A stretch of DNA of 64,000 nucleotides from Celeribacter sp. HF31 (GCF_011806455.1 NZ_JAATOT010000001.1:124001-188000); one strand, 5' to 3'; counted from the first letter of the stretch, positions 47,889 to 57,103 are shown. A program made the numbers and translations. The notes: generated by a model from the letters alone, not told the origin.

Positions 47889-48912
47889 AACCGCCACAGA
47901 CCCCTTGCAGCGCGACCCAATCGCCATCCGAGAGCACAGGTCGCGTGGTCTCGATCTGGACGCCATCGGCCTCGATCAGGGGAAGCACGCTTTCGCCGGT
48001 GATGTCGCGGGCATAGGCGTAGGGGGCGCTGTGCACCTCGGCGGTCTTAAAGGCGGCGATCAGGCTTTTGTCCTCGACGGGCGCCAAAGGCTCGGTCAAC
48101 AGGCCCTCGGCATGGGCGTCGAGGATGTCGGGCGGGATGTGCCCGGTGGTCAGAAGCCGGAGTGAGGTGGTCAGCCCCGCGTCCTGCAACAGGCGTTCGA
48201 GCGGGTCTTGATCCTCGGCGCGGACCAGCTCGGCCAAAACATAACCGGCCAAGACATCGGGGTCCTCGTGATCCTCGACCAGCGCGCGGTTCAACAGGAT
48301 GATCTTGCCGGGCAGGTGCTGTGACTGGGCGACGCCACTGGTGAGCACGACAATCTGACCGGCGCCGCCGGGAATGAGACGATTTTTCAACGTGTTGAGT
48401 GCGCGCGCCCCATGCACCGTATCGCAAGGCGCACCGGACAGGCGTTTGATCCGATCCAAAAGCTCCTGACCGATCTCGGCGCGGGTCACAGGCGGCACGA
48501 TGGTGACGGCCTGACGAATGAGCGCGCCCGGAAGCCAGAACACCCCCAGCCCGAGCACTGCAGCGGCGCCGAGGCCGATCATCGCACCACGCAGCCGACC
48601 CGGATGCGGGCGGGCACGGTCGATGGCGCGCCGGATGCGGTCGATCGCCTCGATCATCAGCGCGTCGTCGATCTCCAACTCTTCACTGCTGTCAGGCGCA
48701 GGGCGGTAGCGCGCCGGGGTCTCGTCCTCAGCAGTGATGCGCTCAATGGCGGGCAGGGACCAATGCGTCAGAGGCTTGCCGTCGGTGCGATCATCACTCA
48801 GCGTCAGCGTTGCCTCGCCCACGGAGACGATCACGGAGCGGCGCTGGCTGTCCCCTTCGGGAAGCCAGAGACCGGGGGCTTCGAGCCGTTCGAATTCCGT
48901 AAGCGCGATCAT
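47887..48912 (-). CDS. Membrane protein resembling an M48 peptidase, HExxH lost
   Basis: 341-aa protein with one membrane helix near residues 108-132. The C-terminal half (VVLTSGV, LPGKIILLNRALVEDHEDPDVLAGYVLAELV) follows the layout of M48-type metallopeptidases, in which a helix with HExxH comes after a Glu/Asp-rich turn. Here that helix is GYVLAELV, without either histidine. If the relation is right, it is a catalytically dead homologue. The N-terminal domain (residues 1-100) is unknown. Its stop codon abuts repeat copy 2. Confidence 0.65.
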   Translation of the reverse strand: MIALTEFERLEAPGLWLPEGDSQRRSVIVSVGEATLTLSDDRTDGKPLTHWSLPAIERITAEDETPARYRPAPDSSEELEIDDALMIEAIDRIRRAIDRARPHPGRLRGAMIGLGAAAVLGLGVFWLPGALIRQAVTIVPPVTRAEIGQELLDRIKRLSGAPCDTVHGARALNTLKNRLIPGGAGQIVVLTSGVAQSQHLPGKIILLNRALVEDHEDPDVLAGYVLAELVRAEDQDPLERLLQDAGLTTSLRLLTTGHIPPDILDAHAEGLLTEPLAPVEDKSLIAAFKTAEVHSAPYAYARDITGESVLPLIEADGVQIETTRPVLSDGDWVALQGVCGG

Positions 48913-49015
48913 GCGCGGGCTGCTCTTTTCGTCGTTGTTTCGGGCAATCTAACGTGGAACGCCGGGCGCCACAATCGTTCTGGGAAGTGACGGGAAAAGG
49001 CATTAGTGTTTTGCC

Positions 49016-49675
49016 ATGATCATCTCGCCCGGCCGCCGCTATATCTTTGTTCACATTCCCAAAACCGGGGGCACGGCGCTGGCGCAGGCGCTGGAGACGC
49101 GGGCCATGGCCGATGACATTCTCATTGGCGATACGCCCAAGGCGGTGAAACGGCGCGGGCGGGTCAAGAGTCTGACGGCGGCGGGTCGGTTGTGGAAACA
49201 TTCCCGGCTGGCGGAAATCGAGGGATTGGTGGCGCGCGAAGACTTCGCGGATCACTTCATCTTCACCCTCGTGCGCAATCCCTGGGACCGCTTCGTGTCC
49301 TATTATCATTGGCTCAGAGGCCAGAGTTTCGACCATTCTGCGGTGACCTTGGCCAAGTCCATGGGGTTCTCCGACTTCCTGAATTCACCCGAGACGGTCA
49401 AAAGCCTCTCTTTGCCATCGCACAGCTATCTTTGCGACGGGGCGGGGCAGGAGCGGGCCAACCTCTATGTCCGGCTTGAGGCTTTGGACGAGGATCTGGC
49501 GCCGCTTTGGGACCATCTGGGGTTCGATCTGTCGCCGATTGCGCCGGTGAATGAATCCCAGCGTGCCCGCGATTTTCGGATCTATTATTCTGAGGCCGAT
49601 GCGGAGTTGGTGGCCCGGATCGCCGCCGAGGACATTGCCCGATTTGGCTATCGTTTTGACGATGGTTTGGGGTGA
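49016..49675 (+). CDS. Sulfotransferase family protein
   Basis: 219-aa enzyme of the PAPS-dependent sulfotransferase family 2 type. The 5'-phosphosulfate loop is FVHIPKTGGTALAQAL (residues 11-26) and the 3'-phosphate motif is FTLVRNPWDRFVSYYHW. The acceptor is unknown; carbohydrate or surface glycan is usual for the family. It stands alone between a divergent gene and a small membrane protein gene 36 bp downstream. Confidence 0.88.
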   Translation: MIISPGRRYIFVHIPKTGGTALAQALETRAMADDILIGDTPKAVKRRGRVKSLTAAGRLWKHSRLAEIEGLVAREDFADHFIFTLVRNPWDRFVSYYHWLRGQSFDHSAVTLAKSMGFSDFLNSPETVKSLSLPSHSYLCDGAGQERANLYVRLEALDEDLAPLWDHLGFDLSPIAPVNESQRARDFRIYYSEADAELVARIAAEDIARFGYRFDDGLG

Positions 49676-49711
49676 AGACCGTCGGCTCATATTTGAAAGG
49701 CAGAGTATTTT

Positions 49712-50320
49712 ATGACCAAGATTAATCCTGCGCTGGCGTTCGCCGATAAAGAGTCGCCCTATTATTGCGTCTCAAAGGATGAAACGCCGGAGCTGCGCGC
49801 GGCATTCGACCGAATGAAGCCGATATTCTATCTCGTGTTGGCGCTCTATATCGTCGTGCCCTATGCAATTTGTAAGCTCGGTGGGCCGGCCGTCTTTATT
49901 GCGATCCGACAGAGCCTCTCTTGGGCGCCTATGCCGCTCGCGCTCTTCGACCGGTTGGCAGCCACCAGTCAATATGCCGGATGTCACCTGTTTATCATGA
50001 CGGCAATGGTGTTTGTCACAGCCCCCGCTCAAGCCTTGCTCTACTACCGGGTTTTCGTTGAGAAGGTGGTGAAGGCGGGCACGACGCTGCCTCTTGGTCC
50101 CCTATGGCTGAGCGGGTATTGGAGGCAAGTTCGAGGGACGCTACCGATCTTTATTCTAGTTCTCATTGTCCCCTATGTTCTTTTGTTGAGTGAGGACAGA
50201 CCACCTGTCATCTTCATGTGGCCTTGGATTGCTGCCGCGATGTTCGGAGCTCACATCTTTGGTTTTACGCCTCTTTATCTGCTTCTGGTCATCTTAAAAA
50301 AACGTAAATTGAAGCTCTGA
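49712..50320 (+). CDS. Four-helix membrane protein, unknown
   Basis: 202-aa protein with about four hydrophobic segments (near residues 36-55, 88-108, 145-162 and 167-195) and a basic C-terminus (LKKRKLKL). I do not recognise the family. GAAAGG precedes the ATG. It follows the sulfotransferase by 36 bp and may be co-transcribed. Its base composition is slightly AT-richer than neighbours. Confidence 0.68.
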   Translation: MTKINPALAFADKESPYYCVSKDETPELRAAFDRMKPIFYLVLALYIVVPYAICKLGGPAVFIAIRQSLSWAPMPLALFDRLAATSQYAGCHLFIMTAMVFVTAPAQALLYYRVFVEKVVKAGTTLPLGPLWLSGYWRQVRGTLPIFILVLIVPYVLLLSEDRPPVIFMWPWIAAAMFGAHIFGFTPLYLLLVILKKRKLKL

Positions 50321-50724
50321 GCGTGTGGACGGTCAATTGTGGCGGTCCGGGAAGGCGGAAGGAGGCGTTCACCTCTGGGCCATGGCCAAAATAGGGCAGG
50401 GAAAGTCGCGGATTGGGGCGATCCATCGCCATACCGCGCCGCAAGACAGACGAATCGTTGAGTTTTGGAGTGCGGAGATGAGCCTCAAACCGCCCGCAAA
50501 CCCCAAGAAATATTGGTTAAACCTGAGTGAAACGTGAATTTTCTTAACGAACTGTTACCAAATTCGAGAACAATTGAATGAAATCCCGGGCATTTGCGCC
50601 GATGTCGGGATTATGCCGTATTTGTGTCCCATTCGCGTCGAACTGTGACCCCACCGGCCACCTTTTCATAATCTCACAGATCGCAGAGCTCGGGCTGCCA
50701 CCCGAAAAGCCTCATAGGGATGAG
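50321..50724. other. Gene-free region before the second Hint gene
   Basis: About 400 bp. Short ORFs occur (one ending at 50537), but none has a ribosome-binding site or recognisable sequence. AT-rich DNA near 50515-50580 may hold the promoter of the Hint gene. Confidence 0.45.
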
Positions 50725-51444
50725 ATGATGATGAAGCTTGGTCAGATGTTGCGCAAAGAGCCGGTTTATGATGCGGGTGGGCGCTCCGGCGTTTGGGATG
50801 GGACGTTTCATGGCGGGCACGTGGCGCTGACCTCGGGTCTCATTGCCGGGATGCAGGTGGCGACCAGCATCGGCTGGCGCGATGTGGCGGCTCTGCAAGA
50901 GGGCGATAAGGTGCTGACATTCGATGAGGGGATGCAGCCTGTGCGGCGGATCACGAAGCGCTGGACCTATACGGATCAGAGCAGGACGCCCGCGTCTCTC
51001 TGGCCGCTTCATGTGCCTGCGGGCGCCTTGGGCAATCGGTCCGCGATGACGCTTTTGCCGGAACAGCCGGTCATGGTGGAAAGCGATGCGGGCGAGGCGA
51101 TGTTTGGCGATCCTTTCACCTTGATGCCGGCTCTCGCTTTGGAGGGCTACAAGGGGATCGAGCGTGAGCATGTGCGCAAACCGATCGAGGTCGTGATCCT
51201 GCATTTCGACACCGAACAAGTGGTGTTCGGCAATATCGGAGCGCTGTTTCACTGTCCGGCAGAGGAGGCCGTGACCATCGCCGGGTTGATGGAGGACCGC
51301 TACGTGCCGGGCTACGAAGTCTTGTCGCTGACTCAGGCGCGGATGTTCGTGGATGCGTTGATCGACGAGGATGCGCAGGACTATGCTTGGATGCAGGAAG
51401 AGCGCCGCCAGAGAGGGCGCGAGGCACGGCATTACGCGTCCTGA
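50725..51444 (+). CDS. Hint-domain protein, short form
   Basis: 239-aa protein. The Hint region runs from about residue 40: SGLIAGMQVATSIGWRDVAA, then LQEGDKVLTFDEGMQPVRRI and later LPEQPVMVES. The first-position residue is not the usual Cys (Ser/Gly in GLIAG), so self-splicing is unlikely. It is a paralogue of the longer Hint protein at 7076. Three in-frame ATGs (50725, 50728, 50731) follow AGGGA, so the exact start is uncertain. Confidence 0.78.
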   Translation: MMMKLGQMLRKEPVYDAGGRSGVWDGTFHGGHVALTSGLIAGMQVATSIGWRDVAALQEGDKVLTFDEGMQPVRRITKRWTYTDQSRTPASLWPLHVPAGALGNRSAMTLLPEQPVMVESDAGEAMFGDPFTLMPALALEGYKGIEREHVRKPIEVVILHFDTEQVVFGNIGALFHCPAEEAVTIAGLMEDRYVPGYEVLSLTQARMFVDALIDEDAQDYAWMQEERRQRGREARHYAS

Positions 51445-51484
51445 GACGCAAAGAGGTTGAGGCTTCGGGATGAGGCCGGGAGGG

Positions 51485-51513
51485 GGCCTGCGCAGATCCG
51501 CGCGGGCCTTTTT
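51485..51513 (+). terminator. Rho-independent terminator
   Basis: Nine-pair stem including one G-T pair (51485-51493 with 51500-51508), then TTTTT. It ends the short Hint gene. Confidence 0.88.
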
Positions 51514-51705
51514 GGTTTTGGGACTGTTGAATATTAGGCTTTCGCGGCTGAAATTGCCTAAGAAGCTATCATTTGCATGGGTGTAATGCTGCGGCGCAGC
51601 ATTTTCTCAGCGCTGCCGGAGAGACAAGAGGCTAAGCTGGGTTCACGCCTCGTGTGGGAGGGCTCATCAGGGCGCGAGGGGGCACTCAACTACGGAGCCT
51701 GATCC

Positions 51706-51903
51706 ATGTGTATTTCCGCCGAAGCGCTCGCGCTTTTCCTCAATCTCATCGTCGCGCCGGTCACCTCGGAGCCGGGGCGGATCATCGTGCATGCCACGGA
51801 AAACGACGCCCATTGGGTACAGGTCGAAGACCGCTGGTGCACCATGGCGCCACAAATCCAAGGCCGCGAGATGTTTGCCGAATTGGCCAAAGAAGACGCA
51901 TAA
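51706..51903 (+). CDS. Small protein, unknown
   Basis: 65-aa ORF with GGAG before the ATG and coding-like composition (residues 16-50: VAPVTSEPGRIIVHATE, HWVQVEDRWC). It has no signal peptide or membrane helix. It overlaps no other gene and ends at a hairpin that also terminates fadJ. I do not recognise a family. Confidence 0.55.
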   Translation: MCISAEALALFLNLIVAPVTSEPGRIIVHATENDAHWVQVEDRWCTMAPQIQGREMFAELAKEDA

Positions 51904-51931
51904 AAAAGCCCTCCCCGGAAAGGGAAGGGCT
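51902..51931 (-). terminator. Terminator after the fadJ-type gene
   Basis: Stem AGCCCT/AGGGCT with inner CCC/GGG pairs (51906-51930) and a T6 run on the minus strand. It also lies at the end of the small plus-strand ORF. Confidence 0.82.
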
Positions 51932-51951
51932 GAGTGTCATATGAGGCGCGC

Positions 51952-54159
51952 TCAGGCGGCTTTGCTGTCGACGCCCGCACCGAAGCGGCCATAGAAGGTC
52001 TCGCCAGAGGCCGCCATCTCGCGCAGGAGCTTCGGTGTCTCAAAGCGCGGCCCATGCGTGGCGGTGAGATTGTCGCAAATCTCGACCGCTTTGCCAGCCC
52101 CGATGATGTCGAGCCAGGAGAACGGACCGCCGGACCAGGGCGCAAAGCCCCAACCGAGGATTGCGCCCACGTCGCCCTCGCGGATGTCTTCCAACACGCC
52201 CTCTTCGAGTGCGCGGACGGCTTCGAGCACCTGCGCCATCATCAGACGGTGCTGGACCTCATCCAGATCGGGCTGGGCGTCGGCCACCGGGAACTCTTCG
52301 TTGAAGCCCTCCCAGAGGAAGCCGCGTTTGCCCTTCTCGTCATAGTCATAGAAGCCGGCATTGGCCTTTTTGCCCAGACGCCCCTGATCGAACATCCAGA
52401 ACACCACCTCATCCACGGCTTCGTCCGGGTAGGCGTCGCCCATGGCGGCTTTGGTGGCCTTGGCGATCTTCACGCCGAGATCAATCGAGGTCTCGTCGAT
52501 CAGTTGAAGCGGCCCGAGCGGGAAGCCCAACAGCTTCGCGGCATTCTCGATGAGCGGCAGATCCACACCCTCAGCGGCCATGCGCACGCCCTCGTTGATG
52601 TAGGGAATGATGCAGCGGTTGGCGTAGAAGAAGCGCGCGTCATTGACCACGATCGGCGTCTTGCGGATCTGGCGCACGTAGTCGAGCGCTTTCGCCACGG
52701 CCACGTCGCCGGTCTCTTTGCCCTTGATGATCTCCACGAGGAGCATCTTGTCGACGGGGCTAAAGAAGTGGATGCCGATGAACTGCTCCGGGCGCGCAGA
52801 CGCCTTGGCCAGCTCAGTAATCGGCAGCGTCGAGGTGTTCGAGGCAAAGATGCAGTCCGGGCCCACGATGGCCTCGACCTTCTTGGTCATCTCCGCCTTG
52901 ACGCCAATGTCTTCAAAGACTGCCTCAACGATCAGGTCACAACCCTTGAGAGCGTCCAGATCGGTGGTCGCGGTGATGCGCGAGAGCACTTGCTCTTTCT
53001 TCTCCGGCGTCACCTTTTTGCGGCTGATGCCCTTGTCGAGGATGGTCTCGGAGTAAGCTTTTCCCCTGTCCGCCGCCTCTTGTTTCTGATCGATCAACAC
53101 AACCTCGATGCCCGCATTGGCCGAGACATAGGCAATGCCTGCGCCCATCATGCCTGCGCCCAAGACGCCGACTTTTTTGACGGTCTGGTCCGCGACCTCG
53201 GGACGGTTCGCGCCTTTTTCCAAGGCTTCCTTGTTGATGAACAGCGACCGGATCATCGACGACGACGAGGGGTTCATCAGCACATGGGTGAACCAACGCG
53301 CTTCGATCTTGAGCGCAGTGTCGAAGGGCACCATCGCGCCTTCGTAGACCGCCGACAGAAGCGCCTTCGCCGCCGGATAGACGCCCTGGGTGTTGCCGTT
53401 GACCATGGCGGAGGCGCCGACGAAGGTCATGAAACCCGCCGGGTGGTAGGGCGCGCCGCCGGGCATTTTCCAACCCTTCGCGTCCCAAGGTTTCACGATG
53501 TCCGCGTCTTTCGCGTTCAACACCCAGTCTTTGGCTTTCGCCAAAAGTTCGCCGGGGTCCACCACCTCTTGAATGATGCCCGCGCCCTTGGCTTTTTTCG
53601 GGTCCAACATCTTGCCCTCAAGCAGGATCGGCGCCGCCGCCATCGCGCCGACCATGCGCGAGACGCGCGTGGTGCCGCCCATGCCGGGGAAGATGCCGAC
53701 CTTGATCTCCGGCAGGCCGATCTTGGCCTTCGGGTTGTCGGCGGCAAAGATGCGGTGACAGGAAAGTGGCAGTTCGAGGCCGATGCCAAGCGCCGTGCCC
53801 GGAAGGGCCGCCGCGACGGGTTTGCCGCCCTTGTTGGTCTTCGGGTCCATCCCTGCACGTTCCAGCTTGCGCAGGATCGCGTGCATGTTCATCAGCCCGT
53901 CGAAAAGCCCCTTGGCCGGGTCATCTCCCGCCGCGTCCTTCATCTTGGCGATGATGTTCAAATCCATGCCGCCGGCAAAGGTGTCCTTGCCCGAGGTGAT
54001 GACGATGCCTTTGACGGCCTCGTCCCCCAACGCCTTGTCGATACAGGCGTCCAGTTCGGAAATCCCCTCCATCGAGAGCACGTTCATGCTCTTGTTCGGG
54101 ATGTCCCAGGTGATGACGGCCACGCCGTCGCTGTCTACGTCGTAATGAAAATCAGTCAT
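51952..54159 (-). CDS. fadJ: 3-hydroxyacyl-CoA dehydrogenase / enoyl-CoA hydratase
   Basis: 735-aa bifunctional beta-oxidation enzyme. Residues 1-190 are a crotonase domain; residues about 315-500 are a Rossmann 3HCDH domain (VGVLGAGMMGAGIAYVSA), followed by the C-terminal 3HCDH domains. It hydrates enoyl-CoA and oxidises 3-hydroxyacyl-CoA. fadB is the alternative name. The stop of the upstream NTF2-like gene overlaps its start by 4 bp, and the thiolase gene precedes both. Confidence 0.93.
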   Translation of the reverse strand: MTDFHYDVDSDGVAVITWDIPNKSMNVLSMEGISELDACIDKALGDEAVKGIVITSGKDTFAGGMDLNIIAKMKDAAGDDPAKGLFDGLMNMHAILRKLERAGMDPKTNKGGKPVAAALPGTALGIGLELPLSCHRIFAADNPKAKIGLPEIKVGIFPGMGGTTRVSRMVGAMAAAPILLEGKMLDPKKAKGAGIIQEVVDPGELLAKAKDWVLNAKDADIVKPWDAKGWKMPGGAPYHPAGFMTFVGASAMVNGNTQGVYPAAKALLSAVYEGAMVPFDTALKIEARWFTHVLMNPSSSSMIRSLFINKEALEKGANRPEVADQTVKKVGVLGAGMMGAGIAYVSANAGIEVVLIDQKQEAADRGKAYSETILDKGISRKKVTPEKKEQVLSRITATTDLDALKGCDLIVEAVFEDIGVKAEMTKKVEAIVGPDCIFASNTSTLPITELAKASARPEQFIGIHFFSPVDKMLLVEIIKGKETGDVAVAKALDYVRQIRKTPIVVNDARFFYANRCIIPYINEGVRMAAEGVDLPLIENAAKLLGFPLGPLQLIDETSIDLGVKIAKATKAAMGDAYPDEAVDEVVFWMFDQGRLGKKANAGFYDYDEKGKRGFLWEGFNEEFPVADAQPDLDEVQHRLMMAQVLEAVRALEEGVLEDIREGDVGAILGWGFAPWSGGPFSWLDIIGAGKAVEICDNLTATHGPRFETPKLLREMAASGETFYGRFGAGVDSKAA

Positions 54160-54581
54160 TGTTTTCCCTCTTTCGCAGGGCTGGTGCCAGTCCAGGGATG
54201 ATGCCCGCGCGCATTCATGATGGAGGACATTTTATACCCCCCGTCGGTGGCGTGGATCAGGGCGGAGGAGGTGAAAGGCTCCGTCGCGCGATGTCCGTGG
54301 CTCAGCAGTTCAGTCTCATAGGTTCCGATGAAGGTCCCGTCGCGACAATCCTCCAAAGAGATCGGGCGGCGAAAAATATCGTCCAGCCTCATGACCGTGC
54401 CGGCCTGAAGGTAGAGATCGAAATTCTCGCGGAGCTCTTCGAGGGTTGTCATGAAAACGGGGCCTTGTTGTGTCACCATGGAAAAGGGCAGAAGGATGCG
54501 CGAGGCCCAGAGCGTGAAGTCCCCTGTGATGAAACAGGTGGAAATATCGTCCAGAAACTCGCGAAACTCTGCCGCGTTCAC
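54156..54581 (-). CDS. NTF2/SnoaL-like protein between thiolase and fadJ
   Basis: 141-aa protein whose order of elements (FREFLDDISTCFITGDFTLW, LEELRENFDLYLQAG, SSIMNARGHHPW) looks like an NTF2/SnoaL cone fold. The start chosen is GTG at 54581, with AAGGA upstream inside the thiolase stop region; it leaves 2 bp after the thiolase stop. The ORF frame extends further upstream into the thiolase gene but that part is not supported. A role in beta-oxidation is inferred only from position. Confidence 0.62.
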   Translation of the reverse strand: MNAAEFREFLDDISTCFITGDFTLWASRILLPFSMVTQQGPVFMTTLEELRENFDLYLQAGTVMRLDDIFRRPISLEDCRDGTFIGTYETELLSHGHRATEPFTSSALIHATDGGYKMSSIMNARGHHPWTGTSPAKEGKQ

Positions 54582-54583
54582 AT

Positions 54584-55795
54584 TCAGATCCTTTCGATGA
54601 TCGTCGCCGCTCCCATCCCAGATGCGATACAAAGCGTGGCGAGACCTGTGCCAAGGCCTTTGCGCTCCAGCTCGTCCAGAAGCGTGCCGATGATGATCGC
54701 CCCGGTTGCGCCAAGAGGGTGGCCCATCGCGATAGACCCACCATTGACGTTCACTTTCGAGGAATCAACATCGAATGCCTGCATGAAGCGCATGACGACG
54801 GAGGCGAAGGCCTCGTTGACTTCGAAGAGATCGATGTCACTGATCGACATGCCGCTGTCGCGCAGGATTTTCTCGGTCACGGGAACCGGGCCGGTGAGCA
54901 TGATGGTCGGATCGGTGCCGATCTTGGCGGTCGCCCGGATGCGCGCACGCGGTTTGAGGCCATATTTCTCGCCGAATTCCTTGTTGCCGATCAGAACGGC
55001 GGCGGAGCCATCGACGATGCCCGACGAGTTGCCCGCATGGTGGATATGGTTGATCTTCTCAAGATGCGGATATTTCATCAGCGCGATCTTGTCGAAGCCC
55101 GGCATGACCTCGCCCATTTCCTTGAACGAGGCTTTGAGCGCACCCAAAGCTTCGACCGAGGTGCCCGGACGCATATATTCGTCATGGTCGAGAATGGTCA
55201 GCCCGTTCATGTCCTTGACCGGCACGATGGATTTCGCGAAACGATTGTCCTTCCACGCGGCTTCGGCGCGGTTTTGCGACTCGACTGCCAGCGCATCGGC
55301 CTCTTCGCGGGTGAACCCGTATTCGGTGGCGATGATGTCCGCCGAGATGCCCTGTGGCACAAAGTACGTCTTCATCGCAATGTGGGGATCGACCGCAATC
55401 GCCGCCCCGTCGGAGCCCATGGCAACCCGGCCCATCATCTCGACGCCGCCGGCGATATAGGCCATGCCCGCCCCGCCTTTGACCTGATTGGCGGCGAGGT
55501 TCACGGCTTCCATGCCCGAGGCGCAGAAGCGGTTGATCGCGAGGCCGGGGATGGATTGATCGAGATCGGAGGCCAAAACGGCCGTGCGCGCAAGGCAGCC
55601 GCCCTGTTCGCCGACCTGGGTCACATTGCCCCAGATCACGTCCTCGACAGCATGGCCCTCAAGTCCGTTGCGCTCCTTGACGGCGTTCAGCATCTGCGCG
55701 GAGAGCGCGGCCGAGGTCACCTCGTGCAGGCTCCCGTCCTTGCGCCCTTTGCCGCGCGGGCTGCGCAGGGCGTCGTAAATATAGGCTTCGGTCAT
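54584..55795 (-). CDS. fadA: Acetyl-CoA C-acyltransferase (thiolase)
   Basis: 403-aa thiolase. The nucleophilic cysteine lies in NRFCASGMEAVN (about C90), the substrate motif is GHPLGATGA, and a second cysteine lies in LCIASGMG near the C-terminus. It cleaves 3-ketoacyl-CoA. The start at 55795 (MTEAYIYDAL) has GGAGGA upstream. The gene order thiolase, NTF2-like, FadJ indicates a beta-oxidation operon. Confidence 0.93.
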   Translation of the reverse strand: MTEAYIYDALRSPRGKGRKDGSLHEVTSAALSAQMLNAVKERNGLEGHAVEDVIWGNVTQVGEQGGCLARTAVLASDLDQSIPGLAINRFCASGMEAVNLAANQVKGGAGMAYIAGGVEMMGRVAMGSDGAAIAVDPHIAMKTYFVPQGISADIIATEYGFTREEADALAVESQNRAEAAWKDNRFAKSIVPVKDMNGLTILDHDEYMRPGTSVEALGALKASFKEMGEVMPGFDKIALMKYPHLEKINHIHHAGNSSGIVDGSAAVLIGNKEFGEKYGLKPRARIRATAKIGTDPTIMLTGPVPVTEKILRDSGMSISDIDLFEVNEAFASVVMRFMQAFDVDSSKVNVNGGSIAMGHPLGATGAIIIGTLLDELERKGLGTGLATLCIASGMGAATIIERI

Positions 55796-55850
55796 AGTCT
55801 CCTCCAAAGTCTTGGCAGTGGCGTTTCAGGCCCGGTTTCAGGCTTGGTTT

Positions 55851-56489
55851 TCACGCCCGGTCCGTCGGATTTCCGGGCATCATGTCGTATGGGTGTTTCC
55901 AGCCGGGCAGGGCGCTGATGCGATCCAGCCAGGCGTCGATATGGGGCCAATCGGCGCGGTCAAATCCGAAAGGCTCCGGGTAAAAGAGATAGGAACAACA
56001 GGACAGATCGGCGGCGCTGATCTCGTCCGTTCCGGCCAGCCAGGTCCGATCCGCAAGTGCGTCGTTCAGAACCGTGAAGGCGGCTTTGAGGCGGCCTTGT
56101 AGAAAAGCGATCACCTCGGCGGGGCGTTTGTCCTCGGGCAGGAAATTCATCAGAAAGCGCGCCGTGCCAGCCTGCGAGGACATCTTGTGATTGTCCCACA
56201 AAACCCAGCGCAACACCTCGCGCCGCTCAGCTTCGCTTTGGCCCTCGAACTTGCCGGTCTGTTTGGCGATATGATCAAGGATCACGCCGGATTGTGTCAG
56301 GATCAGATCTCCGTCCACATAGACCGGACATTCGCCCATCGGATTGAGCGTGCGAAAGGTCTCGGAACGCGCCTCTCCGTGAAAGAAATCGACATAGACC
56401 GGGGTCCAGTCGAGGCCCGCGAGGGTCAATCCAAGCGCCACCTTGTAGGAATGGCCGCTTTCGCCGAAGCAATAGAGCTCAATGGTCAT
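55851..56489 (-). CDS. Glutathione S-transferase family protein
   Basis: 212-aa GST fold. The N-terminal thioredoxin part shows GECPVYVDGDLILTQSGVIL, with the cis-Pro and the glutathione-binding Gln/Ser pair, followed by an alpha-helical C-terminal domain. It lies 55 bp upstream of the thiolase start in the same direction and may be co-transcribed. The substrate is unknown. Confidence 0.88.
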   Translation of the reverse strand: MTIELYCFGESGHSYKVALGLTLAGLDWTPVYVDFFHGEARSETFRTLNPMGECPVYVDGDLILTQSGVILDHIAKQTGKFEGQSEAERREVLRWVLWDNHKMSSQAGTARFLMNFLPEDKRPAEVIAFLQGRLKAAFTVLNDALADRTWLAGTDEISAADLSCCSYLFYPEPFGFDRADWPHIDAWLDRISALPGWKHPYDMMPGNPTDRA

Positions 56490-56534
56490 CGCGCGTCTCC
56501 TTTTGAGACACAGGTAGTGCGACCGGCCTCGGTT

Positions 56535-56732
56535 TTGAGTATTTTCGCCAAGAAAAAATCAGGACACTTACCCTTAGTTAACCTTAACGGATCATGTTCG
56601 AAGCTGCGGAACAGGCTGGAGAGCCGATGGCCGCCCAAGGAAAAGTCGCGTGAAGGCCTCAAGGCGGGGCGCAAGCCTGCGGTCGATCGGCTTTCGCGCG
56701 CATTCTGGTCTTTTTCTTGGACTAAATACTCA
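56535..56732. repeat. Facing pair of TGAGTATTT-CCAAGAAAAA repeats
   Basis: One copy at 56535-56558 reads forward (TGAGTATTTTCGCCAAGAAA) and one at 56710-56732 reads reversed (TGAGTATTTAGTCCAAGAAA). They bracket about 150 bp of non-coding DNA upstream of the GST gene. They share the TGAGTATTT head with the copies at 22610-22676 and 62571, but the second half differs. Confidence 0.6.
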
Positions 56733-56799
56733 CGATTATGAGGCTTCGGGCACATCACGGCTCCAATGCGGGCCTTTTGCGTATGATGCGCCACAAAAC

Positions 56800-57012
56800 T
56801 CATCTCTTTCTCGTCTCCAAATCCGAATTGAACAGACGCAGCCGGTGCGTCAGTTTTTCCTCATCCGTGACGGAGGTGAAATTCTCGAACAGAAAAGACA
56901 GCGCCTCTCCTTCGTCCAAGCCCGCCTCCCTCGCGAACTGTCTGAGACGACGATACCCGTCTTCGGTCATGGAAACAGGAAAACGCCGCGTCATTCTGAA
57001 TCGCTTCGGCAT
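56800..57012 (-). CDS. Small RHH-like protein
   Basis: 70-aa basic protein (RFRMTRRFPVSMTEDGYRRL then RQFAREAGLDEGEALSFLFE) whose strand-helix-helix pattern resembles ribbon-helix-helix DNA-binding or antitoxin-type proteins. GGAG lies six bases before the ATG at 57012. No toxin ORF follows. It may be a small regulator of the neighbouring fatty-acid genes, but that is a guess. Confidence 0.5.
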   Translation of the reverse strand: MPKRFRMTRRFPVSMTEDGYRRLRQFAREAGLDEGEALSFLFENFTSVTDEEKLTHRLRLFNSDLETRKR

Positions 57013-57054
57013 GGTTACGCTCCGTCATTTCGTCTTTTCGGACGCATCAAATGA

Positions 57055-57081
57055 AAAGGCCCCCGCCAAGGGCAGGGGCCT
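57055..57081 (-). terminator. Terminator after the acyl-CoA dehydrogenase
   Basis: 7-bp stem AGGCCCC/GGGGCCT (57057-57063 with 57075-57081) followed on the minus strand by TTTTC. It lies 23 bp after the stop codon. Confidence 0.82.
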
Positions 57082-57103
57082 CATGTTTCGGGTTGGGCGC
57101 AGT

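Noticed and set aside
50325-50537. 70-codon plus-strand ORF after the membrane protein gene
   Set aside because: No ribosome-binding site or coding bias; the sequence does not resemble a protein.
51934-54201. Long ORF of 755 codons antisense to fadJ
   Set aside because: Same reason: a stop-poor antisense frame of a high-GC gene with no recognisable motifs.
56486-56803. Minus-strand ORF of 105 codons upstream of the GST gene
   Set aside because: It runs through the TGAGTATTT repeats, has no clear ribosome-binding site and no family resemblance.
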